Shown here in pieces: positions 27,109-35,300 of a stretch of 64,000 bases of DNA. How positions within the stretch are numbered: the first letter of the stretch is position 1; every line of letters begins with the position of its first letter. Origin of the DNA: Neorhizobium huautlense (GTDB lineage Bacteria > Pseudomonadota > Alphaproteobacteria > Rhizobiales > Rhizobiaceae); assembly GCF_002968575.1 (NCBI RefSeq), contig NZ_PVBM01000005.1, positions 1 through 64,000 of the forward strand, read 5' to 3'. The notes below the pieces were generated by a model, which saw nothing but the letters and a program-made list of their open reading frames with translations, had not been told where the DNA came from and ran no database searches. The position numbers were made by a program, and so were the translations under genes.

Positions 27109-28437
27109 TCAAGAGCTCCGACGGCCCAGATCGAAGCCGTTTGCGCGTCTAAAGGATGCGGGCGCTCCGGCGCCTTGCGGGTTGCTTCTGCCGGTAGCGA
27201 AACGGTCGAAATAGGCCCGGTTTGCCTGGACCTGCCTGATCGCCAGTTTGCCGGTAGCGAAATAGAGCAGGAACGAGCCGACATGGTAAGGATGCATGAT
27301 GTCGATCTCGACGAAGGACCGGATGAGCAGCAGGCCTGCAATGCTGAAGAGCAGGAGGGATTCCGGGTTCCGGGCCACCGTCAACAGCCGCCTCAAATGA
27401 CCGGCGAGGGTGGTCAGCAAGATGAAGGTGAGGAGCAGTGTTCCGACCAGTCCCGTTTCCACCATGGTTTCAATGTAGGTGTTATGGAAATGGAAGCCGT
27501 TGCGGGACGCGATGAAGAAATCCTGCCAGAGCCTTTCTGCCTCGGAAAATCCGACGACCCAGTATCCCTGATAGCCAATGCCGAATAGCGGGTGCTGGCG
27601 GGCCGCCTCGATTCCCTGCTGCCACAGATAGGTTCTGCCGGTCAGGGTCGAATCCTTGCCGAAGACGGAAAGGATCGCGTCCATGGCGCCGAACTGAAGC
27701 GCGCCGACAGCTGCAATCACCACCAGAACCAGGGAGGCGGCAAAGAAGATGCGCCGGGTCCGGGGCGACAAGGACATGATCGCCTGCATCCCCAGACAAA
27801 GCGCTATGACACCGAGCGTGGTGATGACCGAGGTCGCCGATTTCGATGCCGCGAGCGAATAGGCTGAAAGCAAGCCGCTTACGGCGGCGCCGACGAGCCA
27901 GACAGATCGCGCCCGGAAGACCAGGATTGCGGCATAGGAAAAGAAAGCGCCAAGCGAGGCATAAAACCCAAGCTGGTTCTTTGAGGAGAAGGCGCCGACG
28001 AAACTGTAGCCGCCATCGATGGCGTCGTAGAGATAGGTGCCGAAAAGCAGCGAATACATCAGCACGACGGCAGTGCCGACGATCGCGCCGCGGGTGAGGG
28101 TCTGTGTGCTTATTGTCCGAACGGCGATCAGCGCACAGATGATGTGCGTGAGATACTGAATGGACGTCCGCAACGATACGCCGAAGGCAGGCGACCAGAA
28201 GGCGGAAAGAAAACAGAACAGCGCAAAGCTGAAGATCCAGATGTATTTCAGATAGTTGCCCAGCACCCGCCGATAATCGACGAGCACCAGCAGGAACCAG
28301 GCGCCATAATAGGCAAGGATCGAAATCTGCCCGAACCGGCTCGAATAGGCAAAGACGAAAAATGACAGCGCGATAGCCGCGATGCCATAGATCTCGTTGC
28401 GAGCCGGATCGATCAGCGCAGATTTGGCGATCCTCAT
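27109..28437 (-). CDS. exoQ: Succinoglycan polymerase, O-antigen ligase/Wzy family
   Basis: A 442-residue membrane protein with about ten helices and a large loop containing GRTYLWQQGIEAARQHPLFGIGYQGYWVVGFSEAERLWQDFFI, then FHFHNTYIETMVETGLVGTLLL: the Wzy_C/O-antigen-ligase signature. ExoQ polymerises succinoglycan octasaccharide units into high-molecular-weight polymer. It is 7 bases after exoF with a TGAGGACGGC ribosome-binding site. The hydrophilic tail (ATGRSNPQGAGAPASFRRANGFDLGRRSS) is less conserved. Confidence 0.88.
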   Translation of the reverse strand: MRIAKSALIDPARNEIYGIAAIALSFFVFAYSSRFGQISILAYYGAWFLLVLVDYRRVLGNYLKYIWIFSFALFCFLSAFWSPAFGVSLRTSIQYLTHIICALIAVRTISTQTLTRGAIVGTAVVLMYSLLFGTYLYDAIDGGYSFVGAFSSKNQLGFYASLGAFFSYAAILVFRARSVWLVGAAVSGLLSAYSLAASKSATSVITTLGVIALCLGMQAIMSLSPRTRRIFFAASLVLVVIAAVGALQFGAMDAILSVFGKDSTLTGRTYLWQQGIEAARQHPLFGIGYQGYWVVGFSEAERLWQDFFIASRNGFHFHNTYIETMVETGLVGTLLLTFILLTTLAGHLRRLLTVARNPESLLLFSIAGLLLIRSFVEIDIMHPYHVGSFLLYFATGKLAIRQVQANRAYFDRFATGRSNPQGAGAPASFRRANGFDLGRRSS

Positions 28438-28444
28438 GCCGTCC

Positions 28445-29698
28445 TCACTGCATCAGGAGTTCTGAGCTGACCTTGATGACGTCGCCGGGCAGAAGCCTGT
28501 CGTTTTCGCCGACAGTCATCTCCTTCGGCCCCTGGCCTTCGTCCCTCACCACCAGGTATTTGATCGTGGCGGAGTGGCCGGCGGGATCGAATTTTAGAGC
28601 TTCTGCCGATTGTGCCAATGCTTCGGACATCATTTCGCGGCTGGTAGTGAGCTGCAATCCGAGCTTTTCGAGCTCGGCCTCGGTGTCCTGCAGCTCCTTG
28701 GCGCGCTGCGCCTCCCAGTCGTTGCGAAGGTTGACTTCGTCCTGATTGGCCTTGTTGATGTCCTGTTTGGCGCGCAGCGCGGCCGTGTCCGTATCGAGCA
28801 TGTTCGATTCGAGGTCTGCCGCGCGTTCCTCGGCCGTCAGGCGCCGGCTCGAGGTCGCCAACCCCTGTTCCGTCAGACGCGCCATCTTGTCCCGGTCATC
28901 GTTGACGAGTTGCAACTGGCGTTTCTGCGTTTCAGCCTTCCGGTTGAGGGACTGCACCTCGGTTTCGAGAAGGCTGCGAAGGTCCGCCAGGGCCTTTAGC
29001 TGAAGTTCATAGCGATCGCGGCGGGACTTCATGAGAGCCGCTTCGCTAGCGATCAACTGGGCGGCGTTTGGAACCTTTTCCAGCTCCGGAGGCATCTTGA
29101 TTTCCGGCGCGCGGGCGATTTCTGCTTGCAGCCGTGCACGACGGGCCAGCAGTCTGCCGCGGGCCGAATCGTAAACCGCAGCGTCGCCGCGGGCATCGAT
29201 GAAGTCACGCGCGAAACGCTGTCCGGCATCGGAACGGCGAAGCCCCCCCGAAAGGCTGACGGCCTTCAGCACGGTCAGATTGGGTGCATAGGGATATTCG
29301 CCGGGTGTAGTCACGTCGCCGGTGACAAAGACCGGACGGAACTGGGCGATCTCCACCGAAGCGGACGGCAGGTTGCGCAGCGCGAACTTGCCGCGCAATT
29401 CCTCGCCGATGATTTTCGCTACATCCCCGGTCGTCTTCCCCGCGGCGGGGAGGTCGCCGATGAACGGAAGCGAAAGCGAGCCAGTAGGGCCGATCGTATA
29501 GTCGCCGCTGACTGCGTCCCAGTTGCGCACGGTACCTTCGGCCGGCTGCCATTCCGCCACACGGATGCGCAGCTTGTCCATCACGCCGAGGCGATAGCTG
29601 TTGTCGTCCGCCAGGACACTGCTGGTCAGCGCAAGAAATGCGCCGGTCAGAAAGCATAAAACACGCAAGCTCCTCGCGGAGGCGGTTCCTATCTGCAT
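28445..29698 (-). CDS. exoF: Polysaccharide export/secretion protein ExoF
   Basis: A 417-residue periplasmic/outer-membrane-associated export protein. A signal peptide (LRVLCFLTGAFLALTSSVLAD) is followed by a Poly_export domain (YRLGVMDKLRIRVAEWQPAEG...YTIGPTGSLSLPFIGDLPAAG), an SLBB-type segment (VFVTGDVTTPGEYPYAPNLTVLKAVSLSGGL), and a long coiled-coil region (about 200-350; Leu/Arg/Glu-rich) before a second short beta domain. ExoF works with ExoY in the first step and export of succinoglycan. The start at 29698 has GAGGAAAAAACCC; an in-frame GTG at 29734 has no ribosome-binding site. Confidence 0.92.
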   Translation of the reverse strand: MQIGTASARSLRVLCFLTGAFLALTSSVLADDNSYRLGVMDKLRIRVAEWQPAEGTVRNWDAVSGDYTIGPTGSLSLPFIGDLPAAGKTTGDVAKIIGEELRGKFALRNLPSASVEIAQFRPVFVTGDVTTPGEYPYAPNLTVLKAVSLSGGLRRSDAGQRFARDFIDARGDAAVYDSARGRLLARRARLQAEIARAPEIKMPPELEKVPNAAQLIASEAALMKSRRDRYELQLKALADLRSLLETEVQSLNRKAETQKRQLQLVNDDRDKMARLTEQGLATSSRRLTAEERAADLESNMLDTDTAALRAKQDINKANQDEVNLRNDWEAQRAKELQDTEAELEKLGLQLTTSREMMSEALAQSAEALKFDPAGHSATIKYLVVRDEGQGPKEMTVGENDRLLPGDVIKVSSELLMQ

Positions 29699-29803
29699 GG
29701 GTTTTTTCCTCAAGTGGCGTGGAATTGCTTCCACGCTCCGGGTCCATCATTTTCCGATCCGGTCAGACGACCGAGTTCAGATCCTGTGGAAGAGAAAGAA
29801 CGA

Positions 29804-30484
29804 TCAATAACTGCCGCGTGCCATGCAAACAGCAGGGATGGTTCTCACAATGATTGCGACATCGCCGAGAAGCGACCAGTTCTGGACATACTGCGTATCG
29901 AAGGCGATGCGGCTTTCGTAGGAAACATCGTTACGGCCGCTGATCTGCCAAAGGCCGGTAAGGCCCGGGCGGGTCCGAAGGTAAAAGGCGGCAAAGCTGT
30001 CATAAAGGTTCAGCTCTTCGTCCACCACCGGCCTTGGGCCGACCACGCTCATTTCTCCGCGCAGAATGTTGAGGAGCTGAGGCAGTTCGTCGAGGCTGAG
30101 TTTACGCAATACCGTTCCCACGACTGTCACTCGGGGGTCGTTCTTGAGTTTGCGGGTCGCCCGCCACTCTTCCGCAGCTTGCGGATTGTCTCGGAGGTAA
30201 TTCCGCAGAATTTCATCGCCATTGACGGCCATTGTGCGGAATTTCAGGCATTTGAACGTGCGGCCGTTATGACCGATCCGACGATGTCCGTACAAGATCG
30301 GTCCATTGTCGGAAAACTTTACCAGCGCCGCGATCATAATGAAAATGGGGCTGAAAAGGAGGAGTGCGAGGGCGGCGGCTGTTATGTCGAAGCTTCGTTT
30401 CGCCAAGCCGCCGGTGGGGAGAATCCTGCCGGCTTGGTCAGAAGTTGAAAACGGCGAACCTGCCGAACGTGTCGCTGACTTCAT
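29804..30484 (-). CDS. exoY: Undecaprenyl-phosphate galactose phosphotransferase
   Basis: A 226-residue bacterial sugar transferase, starting succinoglycan assembly by moving galactose-1-phosphate to undecaprenyl phosphate. The N-terminus has one hydrophobic segment (FDITAAALALLLFSPIFIMIAALVKF). The catalytic core shows FKCLKFRTM, LRKLSLDELPQLLNILRGEMSVVGPRP, RPGLTGLWQISGRNDVSYESRIAFDTQYVQNWSLLGDV and IPAVCMARGSY, close to S. meliloti ExoY as I recall it. A GGAGTTCACTCT ribosome-binding site precedes the ATG. It leads the exoY-F-Q(-Z) operon and is divergent from exoX, its known inhibitor. Confidence 0.95.
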   Translation of the reverse strand: MKSATRSAGSPFSTSDQAGRILPTGGLAKRSFDITAAALALLLFSPIFIMIAALVKFSDNGPILYGHRRIGHNGRTFKCLKFRTMAVNGDEILRNYLRDNPQAAEEWRATRKLKNDPRVTVVGTVLRKLSLDELPQLLNILRGEMSVVGPRPVVDEELNLYDSFAAFYLRTRPGLTGLWQISGRNDVSYESRIAFDTQYVQNWSLLGDVAIIVRTIPAVCMARGSY

Positions 30485-31212
30485 AGAGTGAACTCCATTT
30501 AGGTTTTGCGATAGTCGGTGCCATTACGGCGCGTATTAGCGTGCAATGTGATAATAAGTCTGTGTTCGGAATTTGATGCCAGTCAAATTTTTGGCTCAAC
30601 CATCGCCGGATGGTCGGCCGCCCCGCTGGCCCACCCTATGACTGGTTGCTTCTATTGCAATTTATGCTGATGAAAGCCGGAAAATTATTGTAAGGCTCTC
30701 GTAGAGACGGTCTGGTTACCAATATTATTCGTACTCCCTTATCTATAGATCACGCGTTCTCCCGCTTGCATTTCAGCTATACTCCCGCCGGCTTCTTTGC
30801 CGCTGGGACCAAAGTAGCTTGCAGCTAGGACCAAAGGCCCACTCCTGTTGCGCCGCAATACAATGGTGCGCTGCAATAAACGCCGGTTGGCCTTCTTAAG
30901 CTTTGTAACAAAAGTTGATCCGGCCTCGGTCCGTCTGAGCGACGGAAACGGAAAAAACGTTCCAGCGCTTGCGAACCGGGGCAAAAATATGGCGAAAAGG
31001 TGGCAATGATCTTGCGACGGCGAGCCAGAAGAGAGAAAGAAACGAGATATTTAAAAGGAACCTGCGGAACCTTACGAAAGTTTCACTAACAGTCCGGCAC
31101 AATGGGCGCAGGAAAACTTGAATCCTCTCTTGCAGGCTCTTATGGTTGTTGTTGTGGGAGAGGAGCCGAAAGACCGTCAAGCCAAGCAAGTTTGCGGTCG
31201 GGAGGAAGGATC
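30485..31212. other. Long exoY-exoX divergent regulatory region
   Basis: A 728-base region with no convincing gene, lower in GC than its surroundings, between exoY and exoX. It holds direct repeats around a palindrome (30806-30836, listed separately) and, near exoX, an inverted repeat GACCG 31172-31176 / CGGTC 31195-31199 that could fold just upstream of the exoX ribosome-binding site. The equivalent region in S. meliloti is a major control point for succinoglycan through MucR, SyrM and ChvI-type regulators; none of those sites can be identified here by eye. A leftward open frame (30739-30984) is discussed among rejected items. Confidence 0.6.
30806..30836. repeat. Direct repeats GGACCAAAG flanking a TAGCT-TGC-AGCTA palindrome
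   Basis: GGACCAAAG occurs at 30806-30814 and 30828-30836, 22 bases apart (two helical turns), with an exact inverted repeat TAGCT (30815-30819) / AGCTA (30823-30827) between. It sits about 320 bases upstream of exoY and 380 upstream of exoX. The arrangement resembles a regulator binding site; which protein binds is unknown. Confidence 0.5.
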
Positions 31213-31506
31213 ATGTACGCACCGCGCGTCTTTGTCAGCATGACAGGGGTACTAATCGCTTTTGCGGTGTCGGCCTATTTTATGACCGACTCGTTTTATA
31301 CGGCCTTTATACAGACGCTTATCTGTGCCGTCATTCTTCAGGTCGGTTATTTCATAGGCGTTCTTTACCTGGTGCATCGCGAAAAAAAGTACCGTGAAGA
31401 GGCCGCTTCTCCGGATTCGGTCTCTTCGAAAAGCGCCAGGGAAAGCAGCCGGCGGGACACGATGCGCGCCGATGCGGCTCCCAACGTCCCTGCAAGCGAT
31501 GCCTAG
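31213..31506 (+). CDS. exoX: Exopolysaccharide production repressor (small membrane protein)
   Basis: A 97-residue protein starting MYAPRVFVSMTGVLIAFAVSAYFM, with two transmembrane helices (about 7-25 and 33-53: FIQTLICAVILQVGYFIGVLYLVH) and a charged C-terminal tail. Size, topology and position next to exoY match ExoX of S. meliloti and PsiA of R. leguminosarum, which lower exopolysaccharide synthesis after transcription in a dosage balance with ExoY. A GGAGGAAGG ribosome-binding site fixes the start; a longer frame from 31102 is not supported. It is divergent from exoY. Confidence 0.9.
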   Translation: MYAPRVFVSMTGVLIAFAVSAYFMTDSFYTAFIQTLICAVILQVGYFIGVLYLVHREKKYREEAASPDSVSSKSARESSRRDTMRADAAPNVPASDA

Positions 31507-31591
31507 CCTCGAAGGTTTTTCTACCCTTTCCACATCGCGGCCACTTTCCTAAGTCCATAGTTCCCGTGACCGATGAAGCATGGAGACCGCT

Positions 31592-32593
31592 ATGGCCGGA
31601 ACTGCTCACCAGACGATCTGCGTCATCATCGCGGCCAAGGATGCCGCGGATACCATCGGAATAGCCATCCGATCGGCCCTGCAAGAGGCTCAGGTCAGCG
31701 AGGTCGTGGTAGTGGATGATGGCTCGACCGACAGGACCGCGGATGCGGCGCGTGACGTAGACGACGGTACCGGCCGGCTTAAGGTTGTTTCATTCGACAG
31801 GAATCGCGGTCCTTCGGCTGCCCGCAACCACGCCATCGCCATGGCGACCGCTCCGCTGATTGCGATTCTGGATGCCGACGATTTCTTCTTTTCCGGTCGT
31901 TTCGAACCGATGCTCGCCGAAGACGACTGGGATCTCATTGCCGACAATATTGCCTTCGTCCACGGGCAGGCAGAAACGGTCCGGCCGGAGCATTTCCAAG
32001 CCCGTACGCGCACCATGCCGCTTGTTGAATTCGTGGAGGGCAACATCTCTCGGCGCGGCCTGAAGCGAGGCGAAACAGGCTTCCTGAAGCCGGTGATCCG
32101 GCGGTCCTTCATTGAGGCGCATCGCCTGCGCTACAAGGAGGAAATGCGTCTCGGTGAAGATTATGACTTCTATGTCCGGGCGCTTGCCAAGGGCGCCCGC
32201 TACAAGGTGATCGAGCATTGCGGTTATGGCGCCGTGATACGGGCAAATTCCCTGAGCGGTCGCCACCGGACGGAAGATCTGCGCCAGTTCTACGAGGCGG
32301 ATGAGGCCATCCTCGCGGATCCGGGACTGCCGCCGGCGGCGCGTGACGTCATCAAGCAGCATAGAGATCATATTCGCGGCAAATACGAGCTACGTGCCTT
32401 CCTGGACGTCAAGTCGAAGGCGGGAAAACTCGCTGCGATCCGCCACATGCTGGGGCGGCCGCAGGCGTTTCCCGCCGTTGTCACAGGTATCTTCTTCGAT
32501 AAGCTCGATCTCTTGCGCGCGAAGTCGGGAGTACCGGCCGAAGCGCCCGCGATGCGTTATCTGCTGCCGGGCATTCCCGCCGCTCAGAAGTAA
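31592..32593 (+). CDS. exoU: Glucosyltransferase, GT2 family (sixth sugar of the octasaccharide)
   Basis: A 333-residue GT2 enzyme: TICVIIAAKDAADTIGIAIRSAL, EVVVVDDGSTDRTA, RNRGPSAARNHAIAMATAPLIAILDADDFF (DxD). The C-terminal half (RLRYKEEMRLGEDYDFYVRALAKGARYKVIEHCGYGAVIR) is shared with ExoO and ExoW. In S. meliloti ExoU adds the sixth sugar by a beta-1,6 link. I prefer the ATG at 31592 (MAGTAHQT) because TGGAG lies 7 bases upstream; ATG at 31580 has no ribosome-binding site. Its last codons overlap the convergent exoV gene (32584-32593). Confidence 0.88.
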   Translation: MAGTAHQTICVIIAAKDAADTIGIAIRSALQEAQVSEVVVVDDGSTDRTADAARDVDDGTGRLKVVSFDRNRGPSAARNHAIAMATAPLIAILDADDFFFSGRFEPMLAEDDWDLIADNIAFVHGQAETVRPEHFQARTRTMPLVEFVEGNISRRGLKRGETGFLKPVIRRSFIEAHRLRYKEEMRLGEDYDFYVRALAKGARYKVIEHCGYGAVIRANSLSGRHRTEDLRQFYEADEAILADPGLPPAARDVIKQHRDHIRGKYELRAFLDVKSKAGKLAAIRHMLGRPQAFPAVVTGIFFDKLDLLRAKSGVPAEAPAMRYLLPGIPAAQK

Positions 32594-33528
32594 TCCCTGC
32601 GTATTCCGTCGAGAACCGTGCGAAATTTCTGTTTCTTCTCCTCAAGAACGCTATCCGGGCTAAGCCGCGGTTCAGCCCGGCTCGCCTGCCAGAGAGCCAG
32701 CACGGAGGGGGCCGCAAGAAATTGCTTGGCCACGCCCCGAAGCCCGTTCTGGGGCGGGGCAGGGCGGACGATGACCTCGCCGGCAGGCGCTTCGGAAGCT
32801 GTTGGGAAAGCCGGCGGCTGTTTGTCGAAACGCATGCCCCAGAAACGCGATTGTTTGGCCGCCGCTTCAGCGCGCGTCGAGACTGGAACGTAGCGCGGCT
32901 CATAGGTCGTGCCTACGGAGCTTGCCCAGTCGTTCCATTTGAAATTGTTGATGGAACGAGACGTGCTGACTGCCACCCAAGGCACCCGGAATGCATCCGC
33001 AAGGATGGCCCCGTGCATGGATTCGGCGACGATCAGCTCCGACTGGGCGATGTGTCGGATCACCGACTTCGCCTCGCCTCGGGGGTCGAGATAAGTGAGG
33101 CCTACCGGCTCGCAGACGGCCCCCCACATTCCGTATTCGGCCGATTCCCAATGGGGAATGAAGGTCTTCTTGTGGATCTTCGGAACGTTCTGGAATTCTG
33201 GCATGTCAGCGATCATGGCGGCCGGATCGGTGACGCCCATATCGAGCGAAAGCCCGAGTTTTTGGGCCGTCAGAGGCCCGCGCACCGCGCGGACATCCCA
33301 TTCGGCGGCATTGCCGGTTTCAGGAGGGGTGCCATAACCGTATCCGCTTCCAACGACGAGTTTTTTCTGGCCGCTGGGAAGAAGTACCGGATTGAGTACC
33401 GTGCCAACTCCCACCAGCAGAACGTCCGGATGGACGTCCCGGAAGCCCGGAAGCAGGAAATCCCAGAGCCAGAGATTGAGATCGTCGCCGAAATTTCCGT
33501 GATGCGATTCCCAGTAGTACGCTTTCAT
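32584..33528 (-). CDS. exoV: Polysaccharide pyruvyl transferase
   Basis: A 314-residue protein of the PS_pyruv_trans family, adding the terminal pyruvate ketal to succinoglycan. It begins MKAYYWESHHGNFGDDLNLWLWDFLLPGF, then LLVGVGTVLNPVLLPSGQKKLVVGSGYGYG and AQSELIVAESMHGAILADAFRVPWVAV (the conserved SMHG near the sugar site). The start at 33528 has GGAGGCCCGC directly upstream; the ATG four codons earlier (33540) lacks a ribosome-binding site. It is cotranscribed with exoW (42 bases away) and convergent with exoU, sharing 10 bases at the stops. Confidence 0.92.
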   Translation of the reverse strand: MKAYYWESHHGNFGDDLNLWLWDFLLPGFRDVHPDVLLVGVGTVLNPVLLPSGQKKLVVGSGYGYGTPPETGNAAEWDVRAVRGPLTAQKLGLSLDMGVTDPAAMIADMPEFQNVPKIHKKTFIPHWESAEYGMWGAVCEPVGLTYLDPRGEAKSVIRHIAQSELIVAESMHGAILADAFRVPWVAVSTSRSINNFKWNDWASSVGTTYEPRYVPVSTRAEAAAKQSRFWGMRFDKQPPAFPTASEAPAGEVIVRPAPPQNGLRGVAKQFLAAPSVLALWQASRAEPRLSPDSVLEEKKQKFRTVLDGIRRDYF

Positions 33529-33570
33529 GCGGGCCTCCATGGGATTATGATTGAAAGGGATGTGCGGATA

Positions 33571-34539
33571 TCAGCGCGCATTGCGGCCAAGCTTTCCAGC
33601 ACCAAGTTCGAAAGCGGCCCGGATGAGCCCCGGGTCGCGCATGACCCAACGGGCGAGCAGACCAAAATCAGGCGATTGCCGCCGTTTGACCCGCCCGGCC
33701 TGGCTCCAGAGGGCCTGGCGGCGGGCGGTGTTTTTGTAGGAGGCAATCGACGCCACGTCGCCCGGGCGTGAGCGGAATCGCTCTTCGAGCGTATCGAGTG
33801 CTACCCAGGTGTTGAACTGCTGGCGAAGGAATTGCGGCGAGCGGTTGTCGATGCTGTGGAAGATGTTGAGCCCCATTCCGCGGGCCGCGCCCGGCGCATC
33901 GCAAAGCAGTGTCCGTTTCGATTTCAGGATGCAGTCGCAGAAGAAGAGCACATCCTCCGCCGCCAACCGCAGCGACGGCTCGAAACGGATGCTTTCGAAG
34001 ACCGGCCGGCCGATGACCATGCAGGAAAGATGCAGGAAACTCCAATTCTTGAGCATGACGCTCGCCAGGTCCGGCATCTCGATGACCAACGGGTTCTCGG
34101 CCACCCGAACGCCGCCCTCCGTTCGCTCGAGCTCGGCCATTCCGAAGTGGTAATAGAATTCCTCACTGGGCTGCATCGAGGCCCAGTAGCACTCCGCGTC
34201 GAACCGGGTCATGCTGTCATAGGCATTCTTGAGATGGTCCGGCAGCCAGACGTCGTCGGAATCCAGCAGCGCGACGAATCGGGTATCTGCGGGCACATTG
34301 TCGAGACCGGTATTGCGCGCGCCGCCTGGCCCTCCGTTCGGCTGGCGAATGACCCGAATGCGAGATTTCCAAGCTTCATCAATATCTTGAAGCTCAATCT
34401 CGGCGGGCAGCGGGGATTCATCATCGACGACGACTATGTCGAAATCCTGATAGTTCTGATCGAAGATCGATGTCAGCGCCCGGCGCAGTATGCCGGCCTC
34501 TTTCTGGTAAAATGGGATAACAACCGTGAACGTCGCCAT
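33571..34539 (-). CDS. exoW: Glucosyltransferase, GT2 family (seventh sugar of the octasaccharide)
   Basis: A 322-residue GT2 enzyme starting MATFTVVIPFYQKEAGILRRALTSIFDQNYQDFDIVVVDDESP, with GGPGGARNTGLDN and FVALLDSDDVWLPDHL (DxD). In S. meliloti ExoW adds the seventh sugar by a beta-1,3 link; the assignment follows from sequence and from its position beside exoV. The ATG has an AGGGGCGAAAAC leader. Its promoter must lie in the 761-base gap upstream, which also serves exoH. Confidence 0.9.
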   Translation of the reverse strand: MATFTVVIPFYQKEAGILRRALTSIFDQNYQDFDIVVVDDESPLPAEIELQDIDEAWKSRIRVIRQPNGGPGGARNTGLDNVPADTRFVALLDSDDVWLPDHLKNAYDSMTRFDAECYWASMQPSEEFYYHFGMAELERTEGGVRVAENPLVIEMPDLASVMLKNWSFLHLSCMVIGRPVFESIRFEPSLRLAAEDVLFFCDCILKSKRTLLCDAPGAARGMGLNIFHSIDNRSPQFLRQQFNTWVALDTLEERFRSRPGDVASIASYKNTARRQALWSQAGRVKRRQSPDFGLLARWVMRDPGLIRAAFELGAGKLGRNAR

Positions 34540-35300
34540 GTTTTCGCCCCTGCTTCCTCAAAGAATTGCAAGCCGTTGACTCTCGTCGGGCTCCGGGTTT
34601 AGGCGGCAGCTCGCTGCCGTATTAGACTGAACTCCAGCAACGGGATTTTGACATATGCTCCAGCCAAAGGCGTGAAGCGATCACGCCAAATTCCGGCTGA
34701 AGCGGGCTATCAAAGACCGTCACATTCAGGCTGAAATTTGTCACGGCGCCGATTCCGGCAAGAGCACCCATGCCGGAAGATTTCGAATTAACGGCTGAGA
34801 CGCCTATTTCTCCTGCAGTTTCCGGCCGTGATAGACGCGGTGGATCTCACCATATTTCGCAACGGTGTCTGATGTGCTCTACGAAAAATTCGGCCATTTA
34901 TCCCTCATGGAGGCGAGGGTCAGTAACTCTGCCTTCTCCGCCTTAATGTGCCGCAAAAGCGCCTTTATTTTGCCCCAATTTAGATGGGTTCAGATCTCGC
35001 GCGGTAATCCCGTACGGTCACATAGAACGTTTTTGTCGCCGAGAAACAGATTTTTTTCGCGTGCTGCACTGCAACAATCATCTATAAGAACTTGGCACGA
35101 AACCCTTGGAAATTATGATGGGTGCTACAATTTCTGAGGGGTGAAAACCAGTCGAGGCGCGTCGTTGCGAGACCTGTCATCGAACGTTTTTTGCTGCGTC
35201 GCCACATTTTGCGCCAAAGTCGGGGCGATCCTTTTTCGGATTGCGGGCTCAAGTCTGCTCTGATTGAAACGGCGGTGAAGGGAGGCACTGCCCAAAAGGG
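34540..35300. other. Gene-free region between exoW and exoH (where exoI and exoT lie in S. meliloti)
   Basis: A 761-base divergent gap, AT-richer than the flanking genes. It contains a 6-bp hairpin (CGGCAG 34604-34609 with CTGCCG 34614-34619) near exoW and several T-runs. The only frame of any length is a 90-codon one with no recognisable family and no good ribosome-binding site. In S. meliloti the nuclease-like exoI and the roughly 490-residue flippase/exporter exoT occupy this interval; no remnant of either is visible in six frames. Confidence 0.7.

Noticed and set aside
30739..30984. 81-codon leftward frame upstream of exoY, ending ...GERVIYR
   Set aside because: Its C-terminal half reads somewhat protein-like and its DNA overlaps the GGACCAAAG repeats, but there is no ribosome-binding site and no known family. 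A small conserved protein cannot be ruled out.
31057..31082. GGAAC...GTT pair upstream of exoX as an EcfG promoter
   Set aside because: Spacer is 18 bases, outside the 16-17 norm, and a second GGAAC at 31066 is far too close.
35093..35109. Sigma-54-like sequence upstream of exoH (TGGCACGAAACCCTTGG)
   Set aside because: The -24 half is perfect but the -12 element is displaced by two bases and lacks GC, so spacing is wrong for RpoN.
34865..35137. 90-codon rightward frame in the exoW-exoH gap
   Set aside because: No ribosome-binding site, no similarity to ExoT or ExoI and irregular composition; treated as chance.
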